From Pseudolysinimonas yzui (GTDB lineage Bacteria; Actinomycetota; Actinomycetes; Actinomycetales; Microbacteriaceae), in NCBI RefSeq assembly GCF_014653215.1, contig NZ_BNAI01000002.1:62001-126000 (forward strand): a stretch of DNA of 64,000 nucleotides, read 5' to 3'. The notes beneath the pieces are model-generated. The model had not been told where the DNA came from and searched no databases. It was given only the letters and a program-made list of their open reading frames with translations. Shown piece by piece: positions 1-8,460 of the stretch (positions are counted from its first letter, which is position 1; each line of letters begins with the position of its first letter). The translations under genes were made by a program, and so were the position numbers.

Positions 1-450
1 CCGATAGCGCGTGAAGATTGTCTCAAGCTGTTGGGGGACCTCGTAGCCGTACGTCGTGAGGGCCTTCGCGATCGGCCGCCAGCCCCCGAACGGCATGATT
101 GCACGCTTCAGCGGAGCATCCGTCTGAAGGCCGACGATGAGCTCGTTCTCCTCATCGATGTAGCCGGGACGGTGCGAGGTGATGGTCGAGGGCGTCAGGC
201 TGTCGATCGAGTGGACGCCCCGAGCCCTCTCCTCGGGGAACATGTCGCTGATCCGCTTCCAGAGCCCGCTCGTGCGACTCGTCGGACCGCGAAGGAACGA
301 CTCGTCGCCCTCGTACGGGAGGTAATTGCGCTGGATGAAGTCACGCACGTCGATGGCGTCCCGCCACGGCCCCGGCCTGAACCTGTCCCACGCCTGGACG
401 ATCGGGTCGTCCGCGGCGGAGAGGTTCGGCATCAAGATGGAATTCTTCAT
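1..450 (-). CDS. pflB: Pyruvate formate-lyase, N-terminal part (3' end outside the window)
   Basis: The first 150 residues of formate C-acetyltransferase, the glycyl-radical enzyme that splits pyruvate with CoA into acetyl-CoA and formate. The translated segments IDVRDFIQRNYLPYEGDES, STITSHRPGYIDEENELIVG and LQTDAPLKRAIMPFGG match the conserved N-terminal region of PflB closely. The ATG at 448-450 is preceded by GGAGA at a good distance. The active-site cysteines and the glycyl-radical loop would lie beyond the left edge, so integrity cannot be judged. I see no FNR-type palindrome upstream. An oxygen-sensitive fermentation enzyme is unexpected beside the oxygenase-rich genes further right, which fits a transferred segment. 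Confidence 0.9.
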   Translation of the reverse strand, partial: MKNSILMPNLSAADDPIVQAWDRFRPGPWRDAIDVRDFIQRNYLPYEGDESFLRGPTSRTSGLWKRISDMFPEERARGVHSIDSLTPSTITSHRPGYIDEENELIVGLQTDAPLKRAIMPFGGWRPIAKALTTYGYEVPQQLETIFTRYR

Positions 451-691
451 GAGCGTCTCCTTCCCGATCTACGCTACGTGGGCGGTTGTGCAGCAGGCGG
501 GCCCAAAGTCCTATCGTCGTCGTTGCCGACGCGAACGCGTCACACCGTCAGGGGCACGAGTCTCCACCCCCTGAGCTGCCCGGTCGTGGCCGATGAGTAA
601 CACGATCCGTCGAATCGCGTGGCTCACCGCAAGGTGTCGATCTCGACCGCCACCGCCGCAGCGATCCGGCCCTTCTTGCGACCATCGCACG
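451..691. other. Intergenic stretch upstream of pflB
   Basis: No convincing gene, RNA or operator is seen here. It should hold the pflB promoter, but no clear -35/-10 pair stands out. Open frames crossing it are antisense extensions of pflB. Confidence 0.5.
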
Positions 692-892
692 ATGACTCAC
701 TCCGTCGAGAATCCGACGATCAGAACCGAGAACTGCACCACCTCAGGGGACGGCACCCGCATCGAGTGGAGTCCTGCATAGTGGTGTAATGCTCGGTGGC
801 CTCCCGTGGTCGTTCTCGGCCACGGCTTGGGCGCCACTCGGGAAATGCGTTTGGACGCCTTTGCGGCGCAGTTCGCAGGGGGCTGCTGGATG
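692..892 (+). pseudogene. Decayed N-terminus of an alpha/beta hydrolase
   Basis: Read in one frame, this stretch gives MTHSVENPTIRTENCTTSGD, then an in-frame TAG at 779-781, then PPVVVLGHGLGATREMRLDA and FAAQFA. The second part is the hallmark start of an alpha/beta hydrolase: the hydrophobic strand with the HG oxyanion motif, followed by the helix leading into the FA(A/E)-xFA segment. After about 892 the frame no longer resembles the family; the expected strand and nucleophile elbow (GxSxG) are absent. The next 50 bases lead into the 3' end of the convergent molybdoenzyme gene. This is a remnant cut off by rearrangement and carrying a nonsense codon, so no product is expected. Confidence 0.65.
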
Positions 893-939
893 ATCTCGGT
901 GCGGGGTCACCCGGAAGTCGTGCTGAGCCGCTCGATCTA

Positions 940-2505
940 TCACTTTGGACGGTGGCCCACATGTGGTAATTCGCGATGGAGCCAGGCGCTCAGTCCGAGC
1001 TTCGCCGTTCGCACGCGACCGCGAACATGATCGGTAAGCCACCATGCAGACTGGCGTTCCTGTACCGGTCGTCGCTCGTTGACGTCGATCTCGACGCTAT
1101 GGTATCCGCTAGCGCCGCCCGGGTATGGTGCGGCGATGGTTTCGCTCTGCACACCATCGCGGCCCCACGCTCGTGCCTCGAGGTAATGCCGACCCGATGT
1201 GGCTTGCCAGCGGATGAACCACTGACGCCAAGCATGCGGACCGAGGGCAGTACCCAATGTGCATTCCTCCCAATTGCCACCATCGATTCGCAGCTCAACC
1301 CGGACAACCCCGTGGGGTGGAGCCCAAGCCACGCCGGCCGCCACGTGCTCGGCGATCGACAGGTTCGCCGAGGTAGCTGGGACATCAATGCGGCACTGCG
1401 GCCCCATTCGAGAAGGTTCGCGCGGCCAACCCTTGCGCTCCGCGTAATCAATCGCGTAGGCGGAGCCCGTCGCCTCGATCGATTGCAGCCACTTGATATT
1501 TGCGTCGTAGCCATGAATTCCCGGTACCAACAACCGCAGCGGCGCACCGTGCGCTCGGGTGAGCGGTACCCCATTCATGGCGTAGGCGAGAACCGGTTCG
1601 TAACCCTCCTCGATCAGTTTCAGATTGAGGCCTGCGCTAAATCCGTCCACCGATGTCAGACGGAGGTGATCGGCGTCGCGTGATACTCCGGCTATCGCTA
1701 ACACGTCTATCAACCGAACACCTTGCCATCGAGCGTTGCCGACCGATGGGCCGCCGACCGGGTTGTGCACACACATCAGAACCGCGTCGATCTCCACTGA
1801 TGGCAAGGCGTGCAACTGGTTGTGGGTCAAAACCAGCGGGCGGTCGACCAGGCCGACAACGCGCAGCCGCCAACGATCCGGGGCGACCACAGGGGCCGGG
1901 AAAGCCACGTCGGTCACAAAGAATCGATCAGAGGAGGTGAACAACGGCGAGATGCCAGGAACCGAGATCACCGCGCCTGCCGCCGGCAAGGGCGACTGCG
2001 GTACGGGCAAGACGCGCTGCATGCCCCGCAACCGTGCGCTCGCTGCGCTACGCAAGACCACTACGCCCAGCGCCAGTGCCAAAGTGGTCGCCAGAGCCAC
2101 TGTTGGTGACAACCACGCGCCTCCTACACCGGCACCAAGAGCGGCCAGCCCGATGAAACATGCGGCGACTCGATTCAGTTCGTCACGACGCCAGAGCGCG
2201 ACAAGTCCGATACTTCCGAAAAGCGCGAGTGTCACGATGAGGGGACCGCGACCGCCGAGCGCAGCGAGCGCCGCCGAGCCCAACCAAATCACAAGCAACG
2301 TGACCGCAACGACGGGCTTGCTCGCCCGGCGCAACAGCGCCAGCAACAACTCGATGAGTGGTGTCGGAACTGCGTCGATGAGCCAGCGACCGATGGCCCG
2401 CAAAGGCGACGTTCGAGTACCGTTCGCCGCGGCTGCGAACTCGCCCACGACCACTTGGAGCGAGGCCGCAACCAACCCGCTTAGCCACAGTTCCCCCGGC
2501 ATCAT
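940..2505 (-). CDS. Membrane-anchored sulfite-oxidase-type molybdopterin oxidoreductase
   Basis: A 521-residue enzyme of the sulfite oxidase/YedY superfamily. The N-terminal 160 residues carry about four hydrophobic helices, one of them at the very start (LWLSGLVAASLQVVVGEF). The molybdopterin domain follows, with Cys245 in the motif LMCVHNPVGG as the expected molybdenum ligand, then a C-terminal dimerisation domain of immunoglobulin type. This layout is common in actinobacteria, where the catalytic domain is anchored to the membrane; the substrate is unknown. Two adjacent ATGs (2505 and 2502) are possible starts. The last 45 or so residues, rich in Arg and Trp, extend past the usual family end and reach the pseudogene junction, so the original stop may have been lost. 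Confidence 0.85.
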   Translation of the reverse strand: MMPGELWLSGLVAASLQVVVGEFAAAANGTRTSPLRAIGRWLIDAVPTPLIELLLALLRRASKPVVAVTLLVIWLGSAALAALGGRGPLIVTLALFGSIGLVALWRRDELNRVAACFIGLAALGAGVGGAWLSPTVALATTLALALGVVVLRSAASARLRGMQRVLPVPQSPLPAAGAVISVPGISPLFTSSDRFFVTDVAFPAPVVAPDRWRLRVVGLVDRPLVLTHNQLHALPSVEIDAVLMCVHNPVGGPSVGNARWQGVRLIDVLAIAGVSRDADHLRLTSVDGFSAGLNLKLIEEGYEPVLAYAMNGVPLTRAHGAPLRLLVPGIHGYDANIKWLQSIEATGSAYAIDYAERKGWPREPSRMGPQCRIDVPATSANLSIAEHVAAGVAWAPPHGVVRVELRIDGGNWEECTLGTALGPHAWRQWFIRWQATSGRHYLEARAWGRDGVQSETIAAPYPGGASGYHSVEIDVNERRPVQERQSAWWLTDHVRGRVRTAKLGLSAWLHRELPHVGHRPK

Positions 2506-2762
2506 GGGGCGACGCCCCGCGACTCAGCCATCCCTGCCCTGTCCCGGGTACTAGTCGGCACTGAGGAGGTCCTGCCGAATGCCAATGGTCTCGTCGACGA
2601 TCCGCATTGACGTTGCCACACACTTCATCGGCGACACCAGGTCCCTTCTGAGGCTTCCTCTACCGTGCAGCGTCGTTGCGTGCTCGTCGTTGCACGTGCC
2701 ATTAAATTTGGGGAGAGCGGTGCGGGGTAGGGCCGTTGGTCCTGCGGGCGTCAACGGCGGGA

Positions 2763-2897
2763 CTCCACTTCGCATCCACCGAGTTCCCCGAAGGGCTTTG
2801 GTCGCAGATCTGGTCCAACAACCCCAACGAACGACTCAACCGCGAGATCCGCCGCCGCACTGACAGTGTCGGCATCTTCCCCAACCGCGACGCGATC
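2763..2897 (+). mobile_element. IS256 (Mutator) family transposase remnant
   Basis: The translation includes FPEGLWSQIWSNNPNERLNR and EIRRRTDSVGIFPNRDAI, a diagnostic C-terminal segment of IS256-type DDE transposases. Resemblance begins near LHFAST and stops abruptly after RDAI, where the family normally continues with a hydrophobic IRLVGAVL-like stretch. No other transposase sequence or terminal inverted repeat is visible nearby. The scrap is in frame with the gene that follows, so the open frame continues across the junction. Confidence 0.8.
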
Positions 2898-2903
2898 CCG
2901 GAG

Positions 2904-3479
2904 ATGGTGCGCAGCCTCGTAGGCGATGCGCTGGAGAGATGGGCCGCCAACAGCTGGCATACCTTCGACAAGACCGAAGTCAACTGCAGCGGCCAGCTCT
3001 TCCGCCGGCTGATCGAAGCACGCCGCAGCGACAGTCGTTTCCATCCTCTCGAGGTGAAAATCGAGAACATCCTTCTCACGCCCGGGATGTTGAACGGAAC
3101 AGAGTCCGTGGCTGGCGCCTCACGACCAGACCTCCGCATCTCCGTGCGCAGCGGCGCTGTGCTCCTCGAAGCCAAGCGCCTCACCGACACGGCGAGCCTC
3201 TCTCGAGCCTATGTTCAGGACGGAATGGCGAGATTCATCAGCTCAACCTACGGCGCCAACGAGAGCTGGGGCATGATGGTCGGCTACGTGCAAGACCCGA
3301 CCACCGGTGGCCTCCAGCATCGCGTGAACGGATATGTGAACACGCACAAGTTGATGGGCGCGGGTCACGAGTTGATTCAAGAATCGACCAATGCGAACAG
3401 CGAGTGGCTAAGTTCATCCCACAATCGGGCGTCTGGCCTCACCATTCGTCTTGACCACATGTGGGTTGTCCTGCCATAG
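2904..3479 (+). CDS. PD-(D/E)XK nuclease-like protein, possibly 5' truncated
   Basis: A 191-residue protein of unknown function. The segment RPDLRISVRSGAVLLEAKRL has the spacing of a PD-(D/E)XK nuclease core: an Asp at the end of one strand and E-x-K in the next. This fold is shared by restriction enzymes and DNA repair nucleases. The ATG at 2904 has no good ribosome binding site. The frame is open upstream into the IS256 remnant, so translation may begin in the remnant or the native N-terminus may have been removed by the insertion. No methyltransferase or specificity subunit is adjacent. The nuclease assignment is an inference from the motif only. Confidence 0.5.
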   Translation: MVRSLVGDALERWAANSWHTFDKTEVNCSGQLFRRLIEARRSDSRFHPLEVKIENILLTPGMLNGTESVAGASRPDLRISVRSGAVLLEAKRLTDTASLSRAYVQDGMARFISSTYGANESWGMMVGYVQDPTTGGLQHRVNGYVNTHKLMGAGHELIQESTNANSEWLSSSHNRASGLTIRLDHMWVVLP

Positions 3480-3917
3480 ACCTTCGCTGACGGTCGCTTA
3501 TCTGCGAAGCGGCAAGTGAAGTCGCGCGGTCTCATCCAAGGTCTTCGACCTGTGGACCGGTCGAATCAGAATCCAACCGACCGGTCGCCGCGCCATCAGA
3601 TCTGCATTCCTGGTTCGCCCCACTCGATGCGACCCGCCTAGCATCGCGTCGACCGACTTCCCGCGACACTGGGCTCTCGGCTTTCATGAAGGCGCTGGGG
3701 CCAGCTCCGATTGCCGGATTACCTAGGTTAGGTCCCCCAGTTGGTCCCCCTCAGCCCGCCACTGGTCCCCGACTACTCCGGCGGAAATGCACGGACGAGA
3801 GCGTCGATGACGCTCTCGAATCGCTCGAGCGTCGCGTCTAACAGCGACTTGATTGACTCCGGATGCCTAGGACCAAAGGCCTCACCGCATCGCGGATATT
3901 GATCCCACAATGGGAGC
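3480..3917. other. Intergenic stretch after the nuclease-like gene
   Basis: No gene is supported here. The heptamer GGTCCCC occurs three times between about 3730 and 3770, spaced irregularly. I cannot assign it a role; arm-type integrase sites are one guess. A minus-strand frame running from 4096 to 3773 overlaps the SRPBCC gene and is treated as spurious. Confidence 0.4.
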
Positions 3918-4418
3918 GTGAAGGAAACCAATCCCGCATACGATGGCCACGCGGCGACGACAGTCGGGGTCGCCGCGTCGGCTTCCGAACTCTTCGCCTT
4001 TCTCGACGACCACCGCAACTTGTCCTCACACATGGCGAGTCCAAGATCGCCGATGATGGGTGGCGGCCAAATGGAGCTCATCCTCGACGAAGGCAAAGGA
4101 CGCGTCCTGGGGTCTCACGTCGTGATGCGGGGCTCGGCCTTCGGCCTCCGCTTGTTCGTTGATGAGATCGTCGCCACGCGCACTCCGCCGATCACCAAGA
4201 GCTGGAAGACCGTCGCTGAGCGACTCATCGTGATCGGCGCCTACACGCTTGGATTCACAATCACCGGCAACGGGACAGAGTCGAAGCTGACCGTGTGGAT
4301 CGACTACAACCTTCCCCGACGAGGGCGCTTTTGGGGTTTGATCGGCGGCAAGGCTTACGCACATTGGTGCGTCCGACAGATCGCTGACGCCCCGCTCGAA
4401 CGGTTCGGATCCACCTGA
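3918..4418 (+). CDS. SRPBCC (START-like) family protein
   Basis: A 166-residue protein with the outline of the SRPBCC/polyketide cyclase fold. An N-terminal strand and helix (TTVGVAASASELFAFLDDHR) open a sheet of alternating strands, and a C-terminal helix (YAHWCVRQIADAPLERF) closes the ligand cavity. Members bind hydrophobic ligands or act as cyclases; nothing here shows the ligand. The start is GTG at 3918, preceded closely by GGGAG. The gene stands alone, with 108 bases before the next one. Its codon use is less GC-biased than in the genes right of 8.9 kb, in line with the accessory character of this segment. Confidence 0.65.
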   Translation: MKETNPAYDGHAATTVGVAASASELFAFLDDHRNLSSHMASPRSPMMGGGQMELILDEGKGRVLGSHVVMRGSAFGLRLFVDEIVATRTPPITKSWKTVAERLIVIGAYTLGFTITGNGTESKLTVWIDYNLPRRGRFWGLIGGKAYAHWCVRQIADAPLERFGST

Positions 4419-4526
4419 GCGGCGATCGGAGGTCGAGCCTCATCGGTCTCCTCCGGCGAGACCTGATGCTCCCCCGAAGTCAAGGGGCCGATACCGCGAC
4501 TCGTTTAGAGAGAGAAGCACAATCCT

Positions 4527-5138
4527 ATGGATACCGCTGTCGCACTCGTTCAGGCTTACCTGCGCATCAACGGCTATTTCACTGTCGCCGAGTACCCCGT
4601 TCTCGACGTCTCCCCACGCATCCCCGCGCGAACTATGACCGATCTGGACATCCTCGCGATCCGGCTCCATCGCGAGCCTCCGGCACATGGCGGCCTCAAG
4701 GCCACTGATCAGGACCCCGCTCTTGGCGCGGCGCGCGGAACGGCAGACATGATCGTCGGCGAAGTCAAAGAGGGCACGCCGCGCCTCAACCCTGCCATGC
4801 GAGACCCGGCCGTGCTGGAGGCCGCCTTCACCCGCTTCGGATGCTGCCCGGCGGACACGGCCGCTGATCTTGTCGACGAACTGTTGCGTACAGGCCGTGT
4901 CGTAGCACCCGCCGGGCATGTCATCCGGACCGTCGCATTCGGCAACCCGCATCACGTCAGCTCTACTAGGGAGTGGCACACCGTCTCTTTGGAACACATC
5001 ATCGAATTCCTCGGCGACCACTTTCACACCAACTGGCATACCGTCGGGCACACCCAGATCAAAGACAACGTACTCGGCATGTTCGCCCTGATGGAGAAGT
5101 CGCGCCGCGCGACGCAATCAACACCGGCCAATCCCTGA
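4527..5138 (+). CDS. Hypothetical protein with a possible PD-(D/E)XK core
   Basis: A 203-residue protein that I do not recognise by name. Its first 80 residues contain MTDLDILAIRL and, after a variable loop, DMIVGEVKEG. The Asp-rich strand followed by E-V-K in a second strand resembles a PD-(D/E)XK nuclease core. The C-terminal half has several His residues (HTNWHTVGHTQ) and no known motif. The ATG at 4527 is preceded by AGAGAGAAG at a slightly long distance. Two proteins with nuclease-like motifs within 2 kb suggest leftovers of a defence or mobile module, but no partner gene is visible. Confidence 0.5.
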   Translation: MDTAVALVQAYLRINGYFTVAEYPVLDVSPRIPARTMTDLDILAIRLHREPPAHGGLKATDQDPALGAARGTADMIVGEVKEGTPRLNPAMRDPAVLEAAFTRFGCCPADTAADLVDELLRTGRVVAPAGHVIRTVAFGNPHHVSSTREWHTVSLEHIIEFLGDHFHTNWHTVGHTQIKDNVLGMFALMEKSRRATQSTPANP

Positions 5139-5230
5139 GACGTGACCATCCCCTTCGCCAGGACCAAAGTCACTATCGGCCTGTGGAGTCCTATGGGACT
5201 CTTCCGAGAGCTCGTGGAAGGAGGTCGGAG

Positions 5231-5893
5231 ATGTCGCTGGACAACGCGAGCGCGGTCGTCCCGGTGCTCGAGGCGAGGGGGATCTCCAAGACCTACCGAC
5301 AGGGCGTCTGGCCATTCCGGAAGCGAAATCAGGTGCTCGACGGCGTCGACCTCACCCTCCATCGCGGGGAGATCATCGGGCTTGTCGGGGAAAACGGCTC
5401 GGGAAAGTCGACGTTGATGCAGATCCTCGTCGGCGAGCTCGCCGCCGACGCCGGATCGATCGACCTGCGGGGCTCCCTGGGGTACTGCCCGCAGGGTCCG
5501 ATTGTGTTCGATCGCCTCACCTGCGACGAGCATTTCGAACTATACGGCGTGGCCTACGAACTCACGCGCGAGGAACGGGTCCGTGAGCAGCAGCGACTCT
5601 ACGATGACCTCGACTTCAAGCGCTACGCGGACACGCGCGTCGACCGGCTCTCCGGTGGCACGCTTGCGAAGCTGAACCTCGCGCTCGCGCTACTCGCCGA
5701 TCCGGCCGTACTGCTCCTCGACGAGCCCTACGCCGGATTCGATTGGGACACCTATCTGCGCTTCTGGGATCTCGTCGGGCGTCGCCGTGAAGCCGGCCGT
5801 TCGGTGCTGGTGATCAGCCACTTCATCGCCGACGAGCAGCGCTTCGATCGCGTTGTCGAACTTCACGATGGGAAGGCGACGGAGAAGAGATGA
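5231..5893 (+). CDS. ABC-2 type exporter, ATP-binding protein
   Basis: A 220-residue ATPase that drives the permease encoded next to it. It shows a Walker A motif GENGSGKST, a Q-loop region CPQGP, the signature LSGGTLAKLNLALALL, Walker B LLLLDEPYAGFD and a switch His in LVISHF. The ATG at 5231 is chosen because AAGGAGGT lies six bases upstream; the frame is open further upstream but without such a site. The signature motif LSGGT departs slightly from LSGGQ. The stop overlaps the permease start (ATGA), so the two genes are translationally coupled. The cargo could be a drug, lipid or peptide and is not shown by the sequence. Confidence 0.88.
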   Translation: MSLDNASAVVPVLEARGISKTYRQGVWPFRKRNQVLDGVDLTLHRGEIIGLVGENGSGKSTLMQILVGELAADAGSIDLRGSLGYCPQGPIVFDRLTCDEHFELYGVAYELTREERVREQQRLYDDLDFKRYADTRVDRLSGGTLAKLNLALALLADPAVLLLDEPYAGFDWDTYLRFWDLVGRRREAGRSVLVISHFIADEQRFDRVVELHDGKATEKR

Positions 5894-7446
5894 CGGCCGT
5901 CGCAGTCCTGACCCGGCGCTTCCTCCTGGAGTATGCCCGGAACCCGGTCAACCTGCTGGTGCTGGTGTTGGTTCCGGTTGTGTTCGTCTGGGTCGCGGCC
6001 GAGCCGATGGCCGACGCCGCCAAACTCCTCGGCGGCACGGGTACCGCCGTGGAAACCGCCACCACCGGCTGGGCGGCGGCGTTCCTCGCCGCCCTCGCGA
6101 TGTACTTCCAGACCCGGCAAGCCCGCTCCGCCGACCGGCGCCTCGCCATCGCCGGTCTGCCGGCCACCGTTCTCGTCGTCGCCCGCATGTCAACCGGGCT
6201 ACTCGTTGCGGTGCTGGTCTCCGGTGCGGCTCTCGTGACCCTGTTCCTGCGAGCCGACGTCGACGACCCGTGGCGGGTCGCCGCGGGCGCCCTGATCTTC
6301 GCCGCGATCTACGTCGGAATCGGTGCCGCCGTCGGTGCGATTGTCCGGGATCCGGTCAATGGAGCCGTCGTCATCCTGCTCATCTGGATCCTGGACGTGT
6401 TCTTCGGACCTGCCCTCAGCTCGCCGGATCAAGAAATCAACAGATGGATGCCCACGCATTTCGTGACGCTCTGGATGGTCGAACTGCCCTCGGGACACGC
6501 AGGGGGCCTCGGCGACCTCGGCATCGGCCTTGCATGGACGGGCGCTGCGCTCCTGGGAAGCAGCCTCCTGCTGGCTCGGGCGACCCGCGCCGGTCGTGGA
6601 TCTCGCCCATCGCGCCGGCCGGGGTGGGGCCGACAACTCGGAACCAGCTTCCGCATGGGCATGCGTGAATATCGCCGCAACCCTGCCCTCTGGACCCTCC
6701 TTGTCACGGTGCCGCTCATCTTCATCTGGCTGTCGAAACTGATCACCAACGAGCAGTACGCAGTGATGCGCGTGATCGAGAACGGCAGGGAGATCGACGA
6801 GCGCTTCTGGCTGCCCGACGCCCACGCTGGCACCATGGCGCCCATCGCAATCGCCGCCCTAGCCACCGTGGCCGGGCTCTTCATCGCCCTGAACAACCGA
6901 AACGGCGATCGGCGGCTCGTTCAGGCCGGCATCCACCGATCCGCTCTTCTCATTGGGCGCTTCGGCCAGGTCGGCGTCGCCGTGCTCGTCACCGTCGCGG
7001 CCTCGCTCGCGATCACGGTCATCATCTTCCCCGCCAGGCAATGGGGAGCGTACATCGGGGCGGCAGTACTCCTCGGGGTCGTCTACGCCCTCCTCGGGAT
7101 GTGCCTCGGCTTCCTTCTCGGACGTGTCAGCGGCGTGCTCGTCGCCTTCGTGGTGCCGTTCCTCGACCTGGGGATCACCCAGAGCCCGATGCTGCGGATA
7201 GAGCCGCCCGAGCTCGCCGTGTTGCTACCGGGGTATGGGCCGTTCCGCATGCTCATCGACGCGGGGCTCACCGACGAGTTCGACGAGGTCAGGGGGCTGC
7301 TCATCGGATCCGGCTGGGTCGTGGTACTGGCGCTCGTCGTCGGCCTCGTATTCGCCACCCGCACCGGCCCTGCGCGCCGTCGGGCGCGGCGGGCCAGGCA
7401 CCTGCGAGCCGCAGAACGGCATGAGCAGCCCGCCCTTGGAACCTGA
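5890..7446 (+). CDS. ABC-2 type exporter, fused two-half permease
   Basis: A 518-residue membrane protein made of two similar halves, each with about six hydrophobic segments. The first begins at FLLEYARNPVNLLVLVLVPV and the second, near residue 255, at MREYRRNPALWTLLVTVPLI. This repeat is typical of ABC-2 exporters in which both half-permeases are in one chain, working with a single ATPase subunit. It overlaps the ATPase gene by four bases and ends 27 bases before the convergent P-loop gene. There is no adjacent regulator or self-resistance gene to suggest the cargo. Confidence 0.85.
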   Translation: MTAVAVLTRRFLLEYARNPVNLLVLVLVPVVFVWVAAEPMADAAKLLGGTGTAVETATTGWAAAFLAALAMYFQTRQARSADRRLAIAGLPATVLVVARMSTGLLVAVLVSGAALVTLFLRADVDDPWRVAAGALIFAAIYVGIGAAVGAIVRDPVNGAVVILLIWILDVFFGPALSSPDQEINRWMPTHFVTLWMVELPSGHAGGLGDLGIGLAWTGAALLGSSLLLARATRAGRGSRPSRRPGWGRQLGTSFRMGMREYRRNPALWTLLVTVPLIFIWLSKLITNEQYAVMRVIENGREIDERFWLPDAHAGTMAPIAIAALATVAGLFIALNNRNGDRRLVQAGIHRSALLIGRFGQVGVAVLVTVAASLAITVIIFPARQWGAYIGAAVLLGVVYALLGMCLGFLLGRVSGVLVAFVVPFLDLGITQSPMLRIEPPELAVLLPGYGPFRMLIDAGLTDEFDEVRGLLIGSGWVVVLALVVGLVFATRTGPARRRARRARHLRAAERHEQPALGT

Positions 7447-7473
7447 CCTGCCGCCTGGGCTCGACCGGGTCAG

Positions 7474-7995
7474 CTAGAGCCGATCCAGAATGTACGCGAC
7501 CCGGTCAGCCGGGCTGAGAACCGGCACTTTCACGACCGGGGTCGAGAGGTTCCGGTAGACCTCGATGAGAAGGGCATGGATGCGCATTTGTGCGGAGACG
7601 TCCTCGGTACGGGCGTAGTCCGCGGCGAGGGGGAGTAAATCGAGGATGAAAGCCTTCCGATACGAGACTCGCTGGAGGGCGTCGAGGAGCTCTGCGTCGG
7701 GCTCGAGGTCGAGGAATCTGTAGTAGGCCAGCGAGTCGGGGATGGCGCGATCGAGGAAGATAGTCTCGTCGGGGTCCAGACTCGCCTCCTGGTCCAGCTG
7801 CATCGCAAGAACTCCGTGTTGGAACTCGCGTCGGCGCGCGCGCACTTCCTCGACGGTCTTGCCCTCGACCCGCTTGAGATCCAAGTAGTGCCGGGCGTGT
7901 TCGATCGTGGTCCTGTGACCAAGGTCGCGCAGCATGTCGACGGTCGTCGTCTTGCCCGAACTGGGGCCCCCGGTGATTACGTACCAATTTGTCAT
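7474..7995 (-). CDS. AAA/P-loop NTPase (NadR-like, AAA_28 type)
   Basis: A 173-residue single-domain P-loop protein. Walker A is GGPSSGKTT at residues 8-16, followed by a region beginning TTIEHARHYLD and a probable Walker B/acidic strand TIFLDRAIPDSLAYY near residue 90. The family includes small kinase-like ATPases and NadR-type kinases with uncharacterised substrates. The ATG at 7995 is preferred over one seven codons upstream because GGAGAGG sits just before it. The gene is transcribed alone and converges with the exporter operon. The function is not predictable beyond nucleotide binding, probably phosphotransfer. Confidence 0.7.
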   Translation of the reverse strand: MTNWYVITGGPSSGKTTTVDMLRDLGHRTTIEHARHYLDLKRVEGKTVEEVRARRREFQHGVLAMQLDQEASLDPDETIFLDRAIPDSLAYYRFLDLEPDAELLDALQRVSYRKAFILDLLPLAADYARTEDVSAQMRIHALLIEVYRNLSTPVVKVPVLSPADRVAYILDRL

Positions 7996-8229
7996 GATCG
8001 GTCCTCTCCAGGTCAAGGTGCCAGTCAGGTGGGAATTGTTGGGATCTGTTCGCTAGCCCGGGTGCTGCTCAGCGCTGGAGCAAGTAGACACCGTGTGTCA
8101 GCCGTGAACGCGACCACCGAAGCACGCGCCTATCCAGGTCGCTGGGTTGCTCGACCGTAGCCATGACGAGAGGCTGTCGGCACCGACGTGACCAGCTCGT
8201 GCGGAGCTGATCCAAGTCAGACCAATCGT

Positions 8230-8460
8230 CTACGGCTTGCCGCCCAAGATTTCCAGACGCTCGCGGTACTCCTGCGTGGTCAGCTCACCACGTGCATACC
8301 GATCAGCGAGGATCTGTTGCGGCGTCGATGCCGTGGTCTTTGCGGTGGAGGCCGCAGAATTGCGAACCAAGACCACGACGAGAACCACAATTCCGATGAG
8401 GACGAGTCCACCGATCAGCCACATCCAGCCCCAGCCCTCGTATCCATATCCCCACATCAT
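8230..8460 (-). CDS. Small SHOCT-domain membrane protein
   Basis: A 76-residue protein. The N-terminus MMWGYGYEGWGWMWLIGG runs into one hydrophobic helix (LVLIGIVVLVVVLV). After a Ser/Thr/Ala linker, the C-terminal 30 residues (ILADRYARGELTTQEYRERL) are a SHOCT domain, a short helical motif often found at the ends of membrane proteins. The two adjacent ATGs at 8458-8460 and 8455-8457 follow GAGAGGGG. In many actinobacteria such proteins lie near copper or stress genes, but no such neighbour is present here. The role is unknown. Confidence 0.75.
   Translation of the reverse strand: MMWGYGYEGWGWMWLIGGLVLIGIVVLVVVLVRNSAASTAKTTASTPQQILADRYARGELTTQEYRERLEILGGKP

Noticed and set aside
31-600. Plus-strand frame over the left edge
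   Set aside because: It is antisense to the recognisable pyruvate formate-lyase N-terminus.
3728-3772. Three GGTCCCC heptamers as a CRISPR-like or integrase arm array
   Set aside because: The repeats are too short, unevenly spaced and without constant spacers; no cas or integrase gene is present.
3773-4096. Minus-strand 107-codon frame opposite the SRPBCC gene
   Set aside because: Half of it overlaps the better-supported SRPBCC gene, it has no ribosome site and no recognisable domain.
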